This document shows, piece by piece, positions 26,701 to 35,126 of a stretch of 44,879 nt of DNA. Below the pieces are notes generated by a model. That model saw only the letters and a program-made list of their open reading frames with translations, did no database searches and had not been told where the DNA came from. The DNA is taken from positions 1 to 44,879 of the forward strand of contig JASLMK010000041.1 in the NCBI GenBank assembly GCA_030746555.1, written 5' to 3'. Numbering within the stretch: position 1 is the first letter of the stretch; each line of letters opens with the position of its first letter. Made by a program: the position numbers and the translations under genes. Source of the stretch: Planctomycetota bacterium (GTDB lineage: Bacteria; Planctomycetota; UBA1135; GCA-002686595).

Positions 26701-27393
26701 TCAGGAGGGCTTGACGGCGTGCAGGTGGAGGCTGCCCTCGGAGTGGAAGGCGACGTAGGACTCCCAGTCCGGGAAGCAGTCCCCGGGCTCGAAGTCCGCT
26801 TCGTCGCCAGCTCCGCGCCGGTCGACGACGCGGGCCAGGCGGGTGCCTTCAAAGCCTGCCTCCTCGAACAGCGTCCCCCAGGCTTGGGGCGAGTGGACCG
26901 CTAGCTCGAGGCCGAGGGCATCCGCCCAGCTCGCGGTCCCGGGACGACCCTCGACCAGGTCCACGATGACCTCGGCCGCGCCGCCGGGCTTGAGGACCCG
27001 CAGCAGCTCCGAGATTGCACGGGGGAGGTCGGAGGCGTAGTACAGCGCTTCCATGGAGAATGCGATGTCGAAGCGGGCGTCGGGGAAGTCGAGCGCCTCG
27101 AAACTCCCGGTCTCATAGCGCGCGCGGATGCGCAGGCTCGAGAGCTCCTCGGCACGCGCCACCATCTCCGGGCTGGCGTCCACGCCGACGGCGCCCACAC
27201 CCGGAGCGGACTCCGCCAGAAGGCGCGTGGCCCAGCCGGTTCCGCAGCCCAGATCGAGGATCTGGAATCCCGGGCGGATGAGGAGGCCCTCGATGACCTG
27301 GGCGGCGACGTCCCCGTGGGAGGTCTCCATGCGGTCCGCCCGGCCCGAGCGGGCCCACTCGTCGAAGGTGTCGGTCGTTTGGTTGGTGTTCAT
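26701..27393 (-). CDS. Class I SAM-dependent methyltransferase
   Basis: The 230-residue protein has a Rossmann-type methyltransferase fold: motif I ILDLGCGTGWATRLLA (45-60), the acidic ribose-binding residue in VGVDASPEMVARAEE (69-83), and the later motifs FDIAFSMEALYYASD and LLRVLKPGGAAEVIVDL. It resembles UbiE/Methyltransf_11 enzymes acting on small molecules or lipids; the substrate is unknown. The ATG overlaps the stop of the upstream sugar transferase (ATGA), so the two are coupled and the methyltransferase may modify a glycan or its precursor. Confidence 0.9.
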   Translation of the reverse strand: MNTNQTTDTFDEWARSGRADRMETSHGDVAAQVIEGLLIRPGFQILDLGCGTGWATRLLAESAPGVGAVGVDASPEMVARAEELSSLRIRARYETGSFEALDFPDARFDIAFSMEALYYASDLPRAISELLRVLKPGGAAEVIVDLVEGRPGTASWADALGLELAVHSPQAWGTLFEEAGFEGTRLARVVDRRGAGDEADFEPGDCFPDWESYVAFHSEGSLHLHAVKPS

Positions 27394-28583
27394 GGTGATG
27401 CGGGCCCCTCCTTGTAGCAGGTCTCCAGCAGCTCATCGAGCGGGGCGAGGGCGACTTCCCAGTCGTAGTGCTCCTCGACGAATGCGCGGGCTCGAAGCCC
27501 CAGAGCTCTCGCACGCTCCGGGTCGTCGACGAGGCCCGCCACCGCCTCCGCGATGCTCCGCGCGTCGTCGCGCACGAGGTAGTCGCGCCCGTCCTCGGCG
27601 GCGACCCCCTGGGTAGCCGCGCTCGTGCCCACGACGGGCAGGGCCGTCGCCATGGCCTCGAGCACCTTGTTCTGGATGCCGCGGGCGATGCGCAGCGGGG
27701 CCACGGCGATGCTGGCCCGTCGCAGCCACACGCCCGTGTCCTCGACGAATCCCGTCACTCTGACTCCGGGCTCGCGACCCAGGCGTGAGACCGCGGGCGT
27801 GGGGTGGGAGCCGACGATCGACAGGCGCACGTCGGGATGCTCGCGGCGCACGAGCGGCAGGACCTCGCGCACGAAGAACTCGCACCCCTCGACATTGGGG
27901 TAGTAGTTCATCACGCCGGTGAATACGAGGTGCCCAGGTTCGCCGCCGTCGGCGGCGGGATGGAAGCGGTCGAGGTCGACCCCGTTGCGCAGCACGAGGG
28001 AGCGAGCGTTGGGGATGCGCTCCTGGAAGAGGCGCTCCTCGAGAGGCGTGCAGAGCACGTTGCGATTGGCCAGGGGCGCCAAGCGACGCTCGAACTCGAG
28101 CAGGGTGCGGCCCTCGCGGCGATAGACCCAGCTCATGGGAAAGCGCTGCCGCTTCGCGTACTGCGTCCACTTGTCGGAGTCGAGCTCCGCGATGTGCATG
28201 ACGCGAGGAAGCCGGGGGTGGGGGAGGAAGAAGGCGCCCATCGAGGAGGAGAAGGCATAGACCAGGTCGCTCGTGGCGGCGAGCCGGTCGACCTCGGCCT
28301 GCAGGGAGCGCGAGCCGTAGACACCCAGGGTCAGGGGCTTGCGGGTCGCGAGCAGGGGGAGCGAGAGCAGTTTCTTGCGTCGTTCGTCGTGCCGGATGGG
28401 CGTCGTCGGGATCCCGCACTCGGTGAGGTGGGCGGCCGCCGCGAAGTCGGTGTCGTCATGGGCGAAGGCCACGCAGTGCACCTCGTGGGCGCGGCTCATG
28501 CGCTCGATCATGTGCCAGGTCGTGATCTTGTCCCCGCGGTCGGGCGGGAAGGGCACGCGCTGGGATAGGAAGAGGACTCTCAC
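27390..28583 (-). CDS. Glycosyltransferase, PEP-CTERM/exosortase-associated type (TIGR03087-like)
   Basis: This 397-residue GT-B enzyme resembles the sugar transferases associated with exosortase/EPS systems. It starts VLFLSQRVPFPPDRGDKIT (3-21), has LDSDKWTQYAKRQRFPMSWV then YRREGRTLLEFERRLA in the N-terminal domain, and the C-terminal donor site VAPLRIARGIQNKVLEAMA. These stretches are the hallmark of that subgroup of family-4 transferases. The role is probably in exopolysaccharide assembly; no exosortase is in the window. The start is a GTG at 28581-28583, only 9 bp from repeat copy C, so the promoter must lie within or beyond the repeat. A TAGGCT box is 7 nt before the GTG. Confidence 0.88.
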   Translation of the reverse strand: MRVLFLSQRVPFPPDRGDKITTWHMIERMSRAHEVHCVAFAHDDTDFAAAAHLTECGIPTTPIRHDERRKKLLSLPLLATRKPLTLGVYGSRSLQAEVDRLAATSDLVYAFSSSMGAFFLPHPRLPRVMHIAELDSDKWTQYAKRQRFPMSWVYRREGRTLLEFERRLAPLANRNVLCTPLEERLFQERIPNARSLVLRNGVDLDRFHPAADGGEPGHLVFTGVMNYYPNVEGCEFFVREVLPLVRREHPDVRLSIVGSHPTPAVSRLGREPGVRVTGFVEDTGVWLRRASIAVAPLRIARGIQNKVLEAMATALPVVGTSAATQGVAAEDGRDYLVRDDARSIAEAVAGLVDDPERARALGLRARAFVEEHYDWEVALAPLDELLETCYKEGPASP

Positions 28584-28592
28584 GCCGCGCAG

Positions 28593-28794
28593 CCTAGCCC
28601 GGATGATTCATGAACACGCACACCAGACTTCGCAACCGGCCGTCTTCGACGGCCTCTCGGTCCCTGGCGGCGCTTTACGGAACCTGGCTTCCTCGACGAC
28701 CCGTTCAGGGTCGCCTGCGTCGCCAGAACCCGCAAAGCACCACCCCGAACCGAGTTGCTGTGTCTCGTGCACGTCTTCATGAATAGCCGGTAGC
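28593..28794 (+). repeat. Dispersed TIR repeat, copy C (complete, 202 bp)
   Basis: This is the only copy complete within the window. The two ends are inverted repeats: the left reads CTAGCCCGG...ATTCATGAA-C-ACG...CAC-C-AGAC...GCAAC, and the right, on the reverse strand, GCTACCGG...ATTCATGAA-G-ACG...CAC-G-AGAC...GCAAC. Inside, hairpin 1 is GGCCGTC-TTC-GACGGCC (28638-28654). Hairpin 2 is CTGGC (28684-28688) with GCCAG (28722-28726) around CGACCC-GTTCA-GGGTCG (28697-28713). The whole element can fold into a closed multi-branched structure. It contains no transposase and no conserved reading frame. It lies between the 3' end of the dinG-like gene and the 5' end of the sugar transferase, both on the minus strand. 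Confidence 0.93.
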
Positions 28795-28831
28795 TCGGCG
28801 GCCCTTCACCCCAGATCGGCCAAAGAGCCCG

Positions 28832-31800
28832 CTAGAAGGGCACGTCCTCGTGGGGGATGTCGATCCTCTGCGGTTCGTGCGGGGCGGTCGGAGCTGGCCG
28901 CGGGGCAAAGGGATCCAGGAGGCCTCGCCGGGAGACGTCGGAGAGCATGCCCATGTGAGCCAGGGCCTCGTGGACGCAATCGTCGGTGTCGGCGTGCACC
29001 AGCCGCGCGCCGCCGGGGACCCACTCGCAGTCGGGATCGGCGTGCGCGTCGGCGGCCAGCGGCAGCTCGCGCAGGAATGCGCGGTGGCGCGGCTGTGTCG
29101 CGCGGGGGTCGAGCAGGAAGACGCACCCGCGGTCGCTGACGCGGCGCATCAGGCGACCGAATCCCTGGCGAAACTTCGCCAGGGCACGGGGCATGTAGAT
29201 GCGGCGGCGCTGTTCGCTCGAGCCGATGGCGGCGCACTGGGCGTGGTGGTAGCGGTCGGGGACGCCGTAGGGCAGGCGGGCGATCACGAGGTACTCGAGG
29301 GTCTCGCCGGGGAAGTCCGCTCCGTACCAGAACGTGTCGACGCCGAGCAGGACGGAGTCGACCCGGCGGCGGAACAGCTCCCCCAGCTCCTCCTTCGCCG
29401 AGCCCGGCATGTTCTGGTACCAGAACGGGATGTGGCGCGCGCGGAAGAAGCCCTCCAGGCGCGCCCCCACCCGCCTGACGTCGTCGGCATTGGTGAACAG
29501 CACCAGCACGCGACCGCGCGTGCGCTCGGCGAGGTGGGCGACGAAGCGCCGGATGTAGTCGAGGGCGGCGTCCTTCTCGTTGGGGGGAGGAGCGTCGCGC
29601 GGCACGCACACCAGGGCGCGAGAGTAGTCGAAGACCTCGGGCGAGCGCACCTTGCTCACGGGCCTGGGGGCGCGCTCCTCGTCCTCGCCGGGATGCTCGG
29701 TGCGATCCAGGCCGAGGTAGGACGACGCGGCTTCGAACCCGCCCTTGAGCCAAGTCGTGGCCGAGACGAACAGGCCCGTGGCGAGCTGGGGGTAGTAGAA
29801 GCGCCCGAGGTACTCGTCGGGGAGCAGGACGCGGGCGGCGAGGCGCACGGCGCCCCCCGGCTCCTCCTCGACGTCGTGGAAGGTCTGGGAGGAGAAGTGC
29901 GCCCGGCCGCCCTCCAGCGGCAGCCAGGCCTCCGCGTCGGCCAACAGGGCGTGGAGGTCCTCGCGGATGAGATCCAGCCGCCGCCGCAGGCGCGCCCGGC
30001 CGCGGGTGGGCACCTCGTCGAGGCGTTCGGAGAGGAGGGACAGCTCGGACTCCAGGCTGCTCCCCGTTCCGCTGAGGGCGCAGCGCGCGGCGATCAGGGT
30101 CTCACCCGCCTCCTGCTCGGCGTACTCGCGCAGGAGGGAGTGACGGTCGGCGGGTCGCCGCCCCCTCTGCTCGCCCGCGCGCCAGCGGACGAAGCCCTCG
30201 ACCTCCACCGCCAGGGCGGCGACGGCGGCAGCGAAGGCGGAGCAGGCGTCCGTGCCCGAGCGCGCCGTTTGGGCGGCCCGGCTGCCGGGGGGGGCGTCTG
30301 TCTCCAGGCGGCCGAGCAGGCCCGGTCGCTCGCCACGGCCGCCCAGGCGGCGGACGAGCTCCTGGGCCGTCTCCAGGCTGAACACGTGGCTCCAGGTGGC
30401 CTGGGCCTGGCCGTGGAGGTGCTCGCACTCGTCGAAGACCACGTGGCGCAGAAACTCGGGCCGGGCCAGCATCAGGGAGTGGTTCGTGATCACCACGTGG
30501 CTGCGCTCGGCGCGGCGACGGGCGACCTCCGCGGCGCAGGTGCCCCGGTCGTCGGCATGGGTGCAGCAGCCGCCGCGGGCGCGCGACTGTCGGAGGAGGT
30601 CTGCTGCGGCCCGCCCGAAGGCGCGCCCGTCGGCGAGGGCCAATGGCTCGGTCAGGGGCAGGCGGTCGAGGTCTCCCTCGCCGTCGGTCACCGAGAACAG
30701 GGCCAGCCGCGTCCACGCCAGCCAGGACTCGGCGGTCGCGTCCTCGTCGGGAACCGCCAGCCGCAGGGCGCGCCAGCACAGGTAGTTCTCACGGCCCTTC
30801 AGCACACAAAAGCGCGCGGCCGACTCGACGCCGGCACGCCGCAACGCCTGCAGCGCTAGGGGCACCTCCCGGTCCATCGCCTGTTCCTGCAGGGCGCGCG
30901 TGTAGGTCGAGATCCCCGCGCGCAGGTCGTGGCGCCGGGCCCAAAGGGCGAGGGGCAACAGGTAGGCGAGGGTCTTGCCCGTGCCCGTGGGCGCGTTGAC
31001 CAACAACAGGCGGGCGCCGTCGCCGCCGAGGGTCTCGGCGATGCGCTCGGCGATCTCGTGTTGGCTGGCGCGGAAGTTCTCGGCCGCCTCGGTGCCCGTG
31101 CGCTCGGCGAACAGGGCGGGGAGGTGCACACGAAAGAGGTCGTCGAGCAGGGCTCGGTCGGGCTTTGGGAACTCCAGCTCGCCCTCTACCTGGGGTGGGA
31201 GGGAGGCGAGTTCGCCCCAGCGTCGCGCCTCGAGGGCCCAGCGCGGCGAGAGCTCCTCGACGAGGTCGACCAGGGAGGGAGCCTCCGTCCAGGCGCCGGA
31301 GAGAGAGCCTTCGGCGAGGGCGGTTCCCAAGGGGAGCTCGCCGTCCATGTTGCCGCTCCACATGCCGGGGCGCTCGACCAAGGCCAGGGCGAGGGCGAGG
31401 CGGGCCGCCGCATCGGGATCGACGGCCTGCAGGTGCCACCAAGCGGCTCGGTAGCCGGCGGCGGCAAGTGCGAGGGTGCCCGAGTCCTGGCCCAGGAAGC
31501 GCCCGACGAGTTCGCGCAGGGCCGCCTGTAGGTGTTCGGGCCCGACCGCGCGGGTGGAGGGCAGGGTGGCCGTCACGCCCGGCGGACACAGGTCGGCGAT
31601 CAGACCCTCGCGCCGACCTGCGAGCCGGCCGGGGAGGAGCAGCGCCGCCAGCTCGGTCAGGCCGACGCGTTGTGGCTGCGATGCACTCGGGGCGGCGAGG
31701 CGCCGCCACCAGGCGTCGAAGGACTCGCCGTCGTCGACGATCAGCGGGCGGTCGCCCAGGAAACCGACGAGCTCGGCGAAGGCCTCTTCGGCCCGCGGGC

Positions 31801-32086
31801 TCGCCTCGAGCTTGCGCGAGTCGACGCCGAACTCGCGCACCATGCGCGCAGTGGCCGCCCCCGTCTCCGCGCCCGTGGCCCTCGCCGGCGCCGTGGAGGG
31901 ATCGCAGGTGCGGTCGAAGCGGTCCCAGCCTCGCCCCCCCGCTCCGCGGCGCACGGCCTGGATGCGGAACACACCGTCGATGGCCGTATCGGGGCCCGTG
32001 GACCACAGGACGCAGAGCGCCTGCGCATCTCCCTCTCCTGCCGCGTCCCAAGGCGTTCGGACAGGCTCCTCCCGCCGCGAGCTCAT
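28832..32086 (-). CDS. dinG: DinG-like helicase with degenerate exonuclease domain
   Basis: This long XPD/DinG-family helicase should unwind DNA structures 5' to 3' with an iron-sulfur cluster. Positions count from the upstream ATG at 32119; I prefer the ATG 11 codons later (32084-32086), which has TATGAT six bases before it. Residues 33-140 resemble a DEDD exonuclease domain, but the DxExTG motif reads VLWSTGPD (38-44) and the later HNxxFD reads DDGESFD, so nuclease activity should be lost. The helicase core has Walker A APTGTGKT (376-383), candidate cluster cysteines C448, C518, C519 and C528, NHSLM (546-550), DECEH (563-567) in place of DEAH, and a final QGFGRLMRR motif. It is divergent from topA. 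Confidence 0.88.
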   Translation of the reverse strand: MSSRREEPVRTPWDAAGEGDAQALCVLWSTGPDTAIDGVFRIQAVRRGAGGRGWDRFDRTCDPSTAPARATGAETGAATARMVREFGVDSRKLEASPRAEEAFAELVGFLGDRPLIVDDGESFDAWWRRLAAPSASQPQRVGLTELAALLLPGRLAGRREGLIADLCPPGVTATLPSTRAVGPEHLQAALRELVGRFLGQDSGTLALAAAGYRAAWWHLQAVDPDAAARLALALALVERPGMWSGNMDGELPLGTALAEGSLSGAWTEAPSLVDLVEELSPRWALEARRWGELASLPPQVEGELEFPKPDRALLDDLFRVHLPALFAERTGTEAAENFRASQHEIAERIAETLGGDGARLLLVNAPTGTGKTLAYLLPLALWARRHDLRAGISTYTRALQEQAMDREVPLALQALRRAGVESAARFCVLKGRENYLCWRALRLAVPDEDATAESWLAWTRLALFSVTDGEGDLDRLPLTEPLALADGRAFGRAAADLLRQSRARGGCCTHADDRGTCAAEVARRRAERSHVVITNHSLMLARPEFLRHVVFDECEHLHGQAQATWSHVFSLETAQELVRRLGGRGERPGLLGRLETDAPPGSRAAQTARSGTDACSAFAAAVAALAVEVEGFVRWRAGEQRGRRPADRHSLLREYAEQEAGETLIAARCALSGTGSSLESELSLLSERLDEVPTRGRARLRRRLDLIREDLHALLADAEAWLPLEGGRAHFSSQTFHDVEEEPGGAVRLAARVLLPDEYLGRFYYPQLATGLFVSATTWLKGGFEAASSYLGLDRTEHPGEDEERAPRPVSKVRSPEVFDYSRALVCVPRDAPPPNEKDAALDYIRRFVAHLAERTRGRVLVLFTNADDVRRVGARLEGFFRARHIPFWYQNMPGSAKEELGELFRRRVDSVLLGVDTFWYGADFPGETLEYLVIARLPYGVPDRYHHAQCAAIGSSEQRRRIYMPRALAKFRQGFGRLMRRVSDRGCVFLLDPRATQPRHRAFLRELPLAADAHADPDCEWVPGGARLVHADTDDCVHEALAHMGMLSDVSRRGLLDPFAPRPAPTAPHEPQRIDIPHEDVPF

Positions 32087-32391
32087 CTCGCCATCATAGC
32101 CGTCCCCGTGGGCGGGCACCCCCGAGCCGCGCCCGGATCAGGGCGCGTCGGCAGGCCGCTCTCCCCGGTAACCGCGAGCGCACTCGGGCCGTCCCTTCCC
32201 CCCCCGGAAGGTCGGGGAGAATCCGTTGTAAGTACCTTGTGAGGAAGTGATTACCGCGGTGCGATGCGGGCCGTACACGCCCCGGTTCCCCGCCGCCTAC
32301 CCACCCGGGTCTCTTGACGGGGAGCCCGCTGCGGCCTCTATTCTCGCCCGTTCCCCGCTCCGTCCACCCCCAGCCCCCTCCAGTACCCCCC
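32087..32391. other. Divergent intergenic region dinG / topA
   Basis: No gene is supported here. On the left, TATGAT (32093-32098, minus strand) lies 6 nt before the dinG-like start and looks like a leaderless -10. On the right, TTGACG-N17-TCTATT (32314-32342) is a good promoter for topA. Between them, CCTTCC-N6-GGAAGG at 32194-32211 can form a hairpin with an all-C loop; its role is unknown. Open frames through this region are ordinary high-GC artefacts. Confidence 0.5.
32314..32342 (+). promoter_or_regulatory. topA promoter
   Basis: TTGACG at 32314-32319 (5/6 match) and TCTATT at 32337-32342 (4/6) are separated by exactly 17 bp. Transcription would begin near 32349, giving a leader of about 43 nt. 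The leader has no Shine-Dalgarno site; the bases before the ATG are CAGTACCCCCC. Confidence 0.6.
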
Positions 32392-35019
32392 ATGCCCAAG
32401 GCCCTGGTCATCGTCGAGTCGCCCACCAAGGCACGGACGATTTCCGCATTCCTCCCCGAGGGCTTCTCGGTCGAGGCGAGCGTCGGTCACGTGCGCGACC
32501 TTCCGACCTCCGCCGCCGAGGTGCCGGCCGCGATCAAGAAGGAGCCCTGGGGGCGGATGTGCATCAACGTCGACTCGGAGTTCGAGCCGACCTACGTCGT
32601 GCCGAGCTCCAAGAAGAAGCAGGTCGCGAAGCTGCGCAAGCTGCTCAAGGATGCGGACGTGCTCTACCTCGCGACCGATGAAGACCGCGAGGGCGAGTCG
32701 ATCAGCTGGCACCTCGTCGAGGTGCTCGCGCCAAAGGTCCCTCAGAAGCGCCTCGTGTTCCACGAGATCACGCGCGAGGCGATCGAGGCGGCGCTGGAGA
32801 ACCCGCGCGAGCTCGACGGTCGCCTAATCAAGGCGCAGGAGACGCGCCGCATCCTCGACCGCCTATACGGGTACGAGATCTCACCGGTCCTGTGGCGAAA
32901 GGTCGCTCCGCGCCTGTCGGCCGGGCGAGTGCAGTCGGTGACGATTCGGGTCATCGTCGAGCGCGAGCGCGAGCGCCAGCGCTTCAACAAGAGCACGTTC
33001 TGGGACATCGTGGCTTCGTTCCGAGGCGACTCTGGCCCTGCCTTCGAGACCGTCCTCGCCTCCCTCGGTGGTGAGCGCATCGCTCGGGGCAAGGACTTCG
33101 ACTCGGGAACCGGTTTGTTGCGGGAGCAGGCCGGTTCCGGCCCCGGGGTCTGCCACCTCGACGAGGCGCGCGCCGCGGGGCTGGTCGATCGTCTGAAGGG
33201 CTCGGACTGGCGCGTCGAGCAGGTTGAGCGCAAGCCCTACTCCGACCGACCGGCGCCCCCCTTCACCACCAGCACCCTGCAACAGGAGGCGAACCGCAAG
33301 CTGCACCTCTCGGCGCGCGCGGCCATGCAGGTGGCGCAGCGTCTCTACGAGAACGGGTTCATCACCTACATGCGGACGGACTCGACCCTGCTCTCCGATC
33401 AGGCCGTGTCCCGCTCGCGCGAGACGATCGAGGAGCTCTACGGCAAGGACTTCCTGCCCGACAAGCCCCGCACCTACAAGGCCAAGGTCAAGAACGCGCA
33501 GGAGGCCCACGAGGCGATCCGGCCCTCGGCCGACTTCCACCTTCCCGAGGACCTGCGCGGCCAGGTGGGAGAGCGCGAGCTGAAGCTCTACGAGCTGATC
33601 TGGAAGCGGACCATGGCCTGCCAGATGGCCGATGCCCGCGGGCACAAGATGAAACTGAAGATCGGCGACGGCGAGGCCGTGTTCCAGGCATCGGGGAAGA
33701 CCATCGACTTCCCCGGCTACCTGCGCGCCTACGTGGAGGGCGCCGACGACCCCGACGCGGAGCTCGCGGACAAGGAGACCGTGCTACCGGATGTTGCCGA
33801 GGGCCAGGCCGTCGAACTCGACGGTCTCGAGCCCAAGAGCCACACGACCCAGCCCCCGGCCCGGTACACCGAGGCCTCCTTGGTCAAGGAGCTCGAGGCG
33901 AAGGGCATCGGGCGGCCGAGCACCTACGCAACGATCATCGACACGATCCTGCAGCGCAAGTACGTCGTGAAGCAGGGCTCGGCCCTGGTACCGACCTTCG
34001 TGGCCTTCGCGGTTGTCAAGCTGATGGAGCAGCACTTCGAGGAGCTCGTGGACGTGCAGTTCACCGCGCGCATGGAGGACGACCTCGACGCGATCTCCCT
34101 GGGCGAGAAGGAGGCCCTGCCCTACCTACGCCGCTTCTACTTCGGCGAGGACGGCCACCAGGGCCTGAAGGACCTGCTGGAATCGGACATCGACGCCCGC
34201 GACGTCTGCACGCTGCCGCTGGGTGAGGACTCCAAGGGCCGGATGATCAACATCCGCGTCGGGAAGTACGGGCCGTATCTCGAGCGGGACGAAGAGCGGG
34301 CGACCATCCCCGTGGCGATCGCGCCCGACGAGCTCGACATCGCCAAGGCGGAGGACATCCTCGAGAAGGGATCCGGCCCGATCGAGCTCGGGATCGATCC
34401 TCAGACGCAGCGGAAGGTGTATTCCAAGACCGGTCGGTACGGCCCCTACGTCCAGCTCGGCGAGACCGACGAGGAGCCCAAGATGAAGTCGCTCCTGCCG
34501 GGCATGGAGATGGACACGGTGTCCCTCGAAGACGCCATGCGCCTGCTACGCCTTCCGCGCGAGGTCGGGCTCGACCCCGAGGATCAGGAGCCGGTCTTGA
34601 CCGACTACGGCCGCTACGGGGCCTACCTCAAGCGCGGGACCGACACGCGCAGCCTCGACAAGGTGGAGGACATCTTCGACATCACCCTCGAGCTGGCCCT
34701 CGCCAAGTTGGCCGAGCCTCCCGCGCGCGGGGGGCGCCGGCGGGCCTCCAAGGTGATCAAGGAGCTCGGAGTCGATCCCGCGAGCGAGGCGCAGGTGCGC
34801 GTGCTCGCCGGTCCCTACGGGCCCTACGTGAGCGACGGTTCGACCAACGCATCGATTCCCAAGGGAGACGACCCCGAGGCGGTGAGCCTGGACCAGGCGA
34901 TCGAGTTGATCCGGGCACGCGAGGCTTCGGGCAAGGGCAAGAAGCGCAAGAAGAAGGCCAAGAAGAAGACCGCGAAGAAGACCGAGAAGAAGCAGGTGAC
35001 CAACGAGCCCGAGGATTGA
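32392..35019 (+). CDS. topA: DNA topoisomerase I
   Basis: TopA relaxes negative supercoils by transient cleavage of one strand. The 875-residue protein opens with the TOPRIM domain (MPKALVIVESPTKA with Glu9; DEDREGE at 96-102), then the SAGRVQSV stretch and the catalytic GFITYMRTDS with the active-site Tyr at about 326. The C-terminal part has no zinc-finger cysteines; instead it has several repeats around a GPY or GAY core (KYGPYLE, RYGPYVQ, RYGAYLK, PYGPYVS), and it ends in a Lys-rich tail (KGKKRKKKAKKKTAKK). The frame is open 26 codons upstream, but that part overlaps the promoter, so the start at 32392 is preferred. Confidence 0.96.
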   Translation: MPKALVIVESPTKARTISAFLPEGFSVEASVGHVRDLPTSAAEVPAAIKKEPWGRMCINVDSEFEPTYVVPSSKKKQVAKLRKLLKDADVLYLATDEDREGESISWHLVEVLAPKVPQKRLVFHEITREAIEAALENPRELDGRLIKAQETRRILDRLYGYEISPVLWRKVAPRLSAGRVQSVTIRVIVERERERQRFNKSTFWDIVASFRGDSGPAFETVLASLGGERIARGKDFDSGTGLLREQAGSGPGVCHLDEARAAGLVDRLKGSDWRVEQVERKPYSDRPAPPFTTSTLQQEANRKLHLSARAAMQVAQRLYENGFITYMRTDSTLLSDQAVSRSRETIEELYGKDFLPDKPRTYKAKVKNAQEAHEAIRPSADFHLPEDLRGQVGERELKLYELIWKRTMACQMADARGHKMKLKIGDGEAVFQASGKTIDFPGYLRAYVEGADDPDAELADKETVLPDVAEGQAVELDGLEPKSHTTQPPARYTEASLVKELEAKGIGRPSTYATIIDTILQRKYVVKQGSALVPTFVAFAVVKLMEQHFEELVDVQFTARMEDDLDAISLGEKEALPYLRRFYFGEDGHQGLKDLLESDIDARDVCTLPLGEDSKGRMINIRVGKYGPYLERDEERATIPVAIAPDELDIAKAEDILEKGSGPIELGIDPQTQRKVYSKTGRYGPYVQLGETDEEPKMKSLLPGMEMDTVSLEDAMRLLRLPREVGLDPEDQEPVLTDYGRYGAYLKRGTDTRSLDKVEDIFDITLELALAKLAEPPARGGRRRASKVIKELGVDPASEAQVRVLAGPYGPYVSDGSTNASIPKGDDPEAVSLDQAIELIRAREASGKGKKRKKKAKKKTAKKTEKKQVTNEPED

Positions 35020-35032
35020 GGGAGCGTCCGGC

Positions 35033-35061
35033 TCGACCGCGCACGCGGGAGCCCCTATCAT
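35033..35061 (+). promoter_or_regulatory. Leucine dehydrogenase promoter
   Basis: TCGACC (35033-35038, 4/6) and TATCAT (35056-35061, 5/6) are spaced by exactly 17 bp. Transcription would start near 35068, about 59 nt before the ATG at 35127. An AGGGGA Shine-Dalgarno-like site lies at about 35113-35118. Confidence 0.55.
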
Positions 35062-35126
35062 GTTCCGCCCAAAATGGTGGTGTGGACGCAGGGGCGCACA
35101 CGAATCGAAACCAGGGGACCAAGTTG

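Noticed and set aside
28727..28740. CGCAAAGC in the repeat, reminiscent of a cyclic-di-GMP-I riboswitch segment
   Set aside because: Only eight bases match; the other aptamer segments and a regulated gene are absent.
28580..28780. Minus-strand 66-codon frame covering repeat copy C
   Set aside because: Copies A and B have one base more in the middle, so the frame is not conserved among copies; the repeat is not coding.
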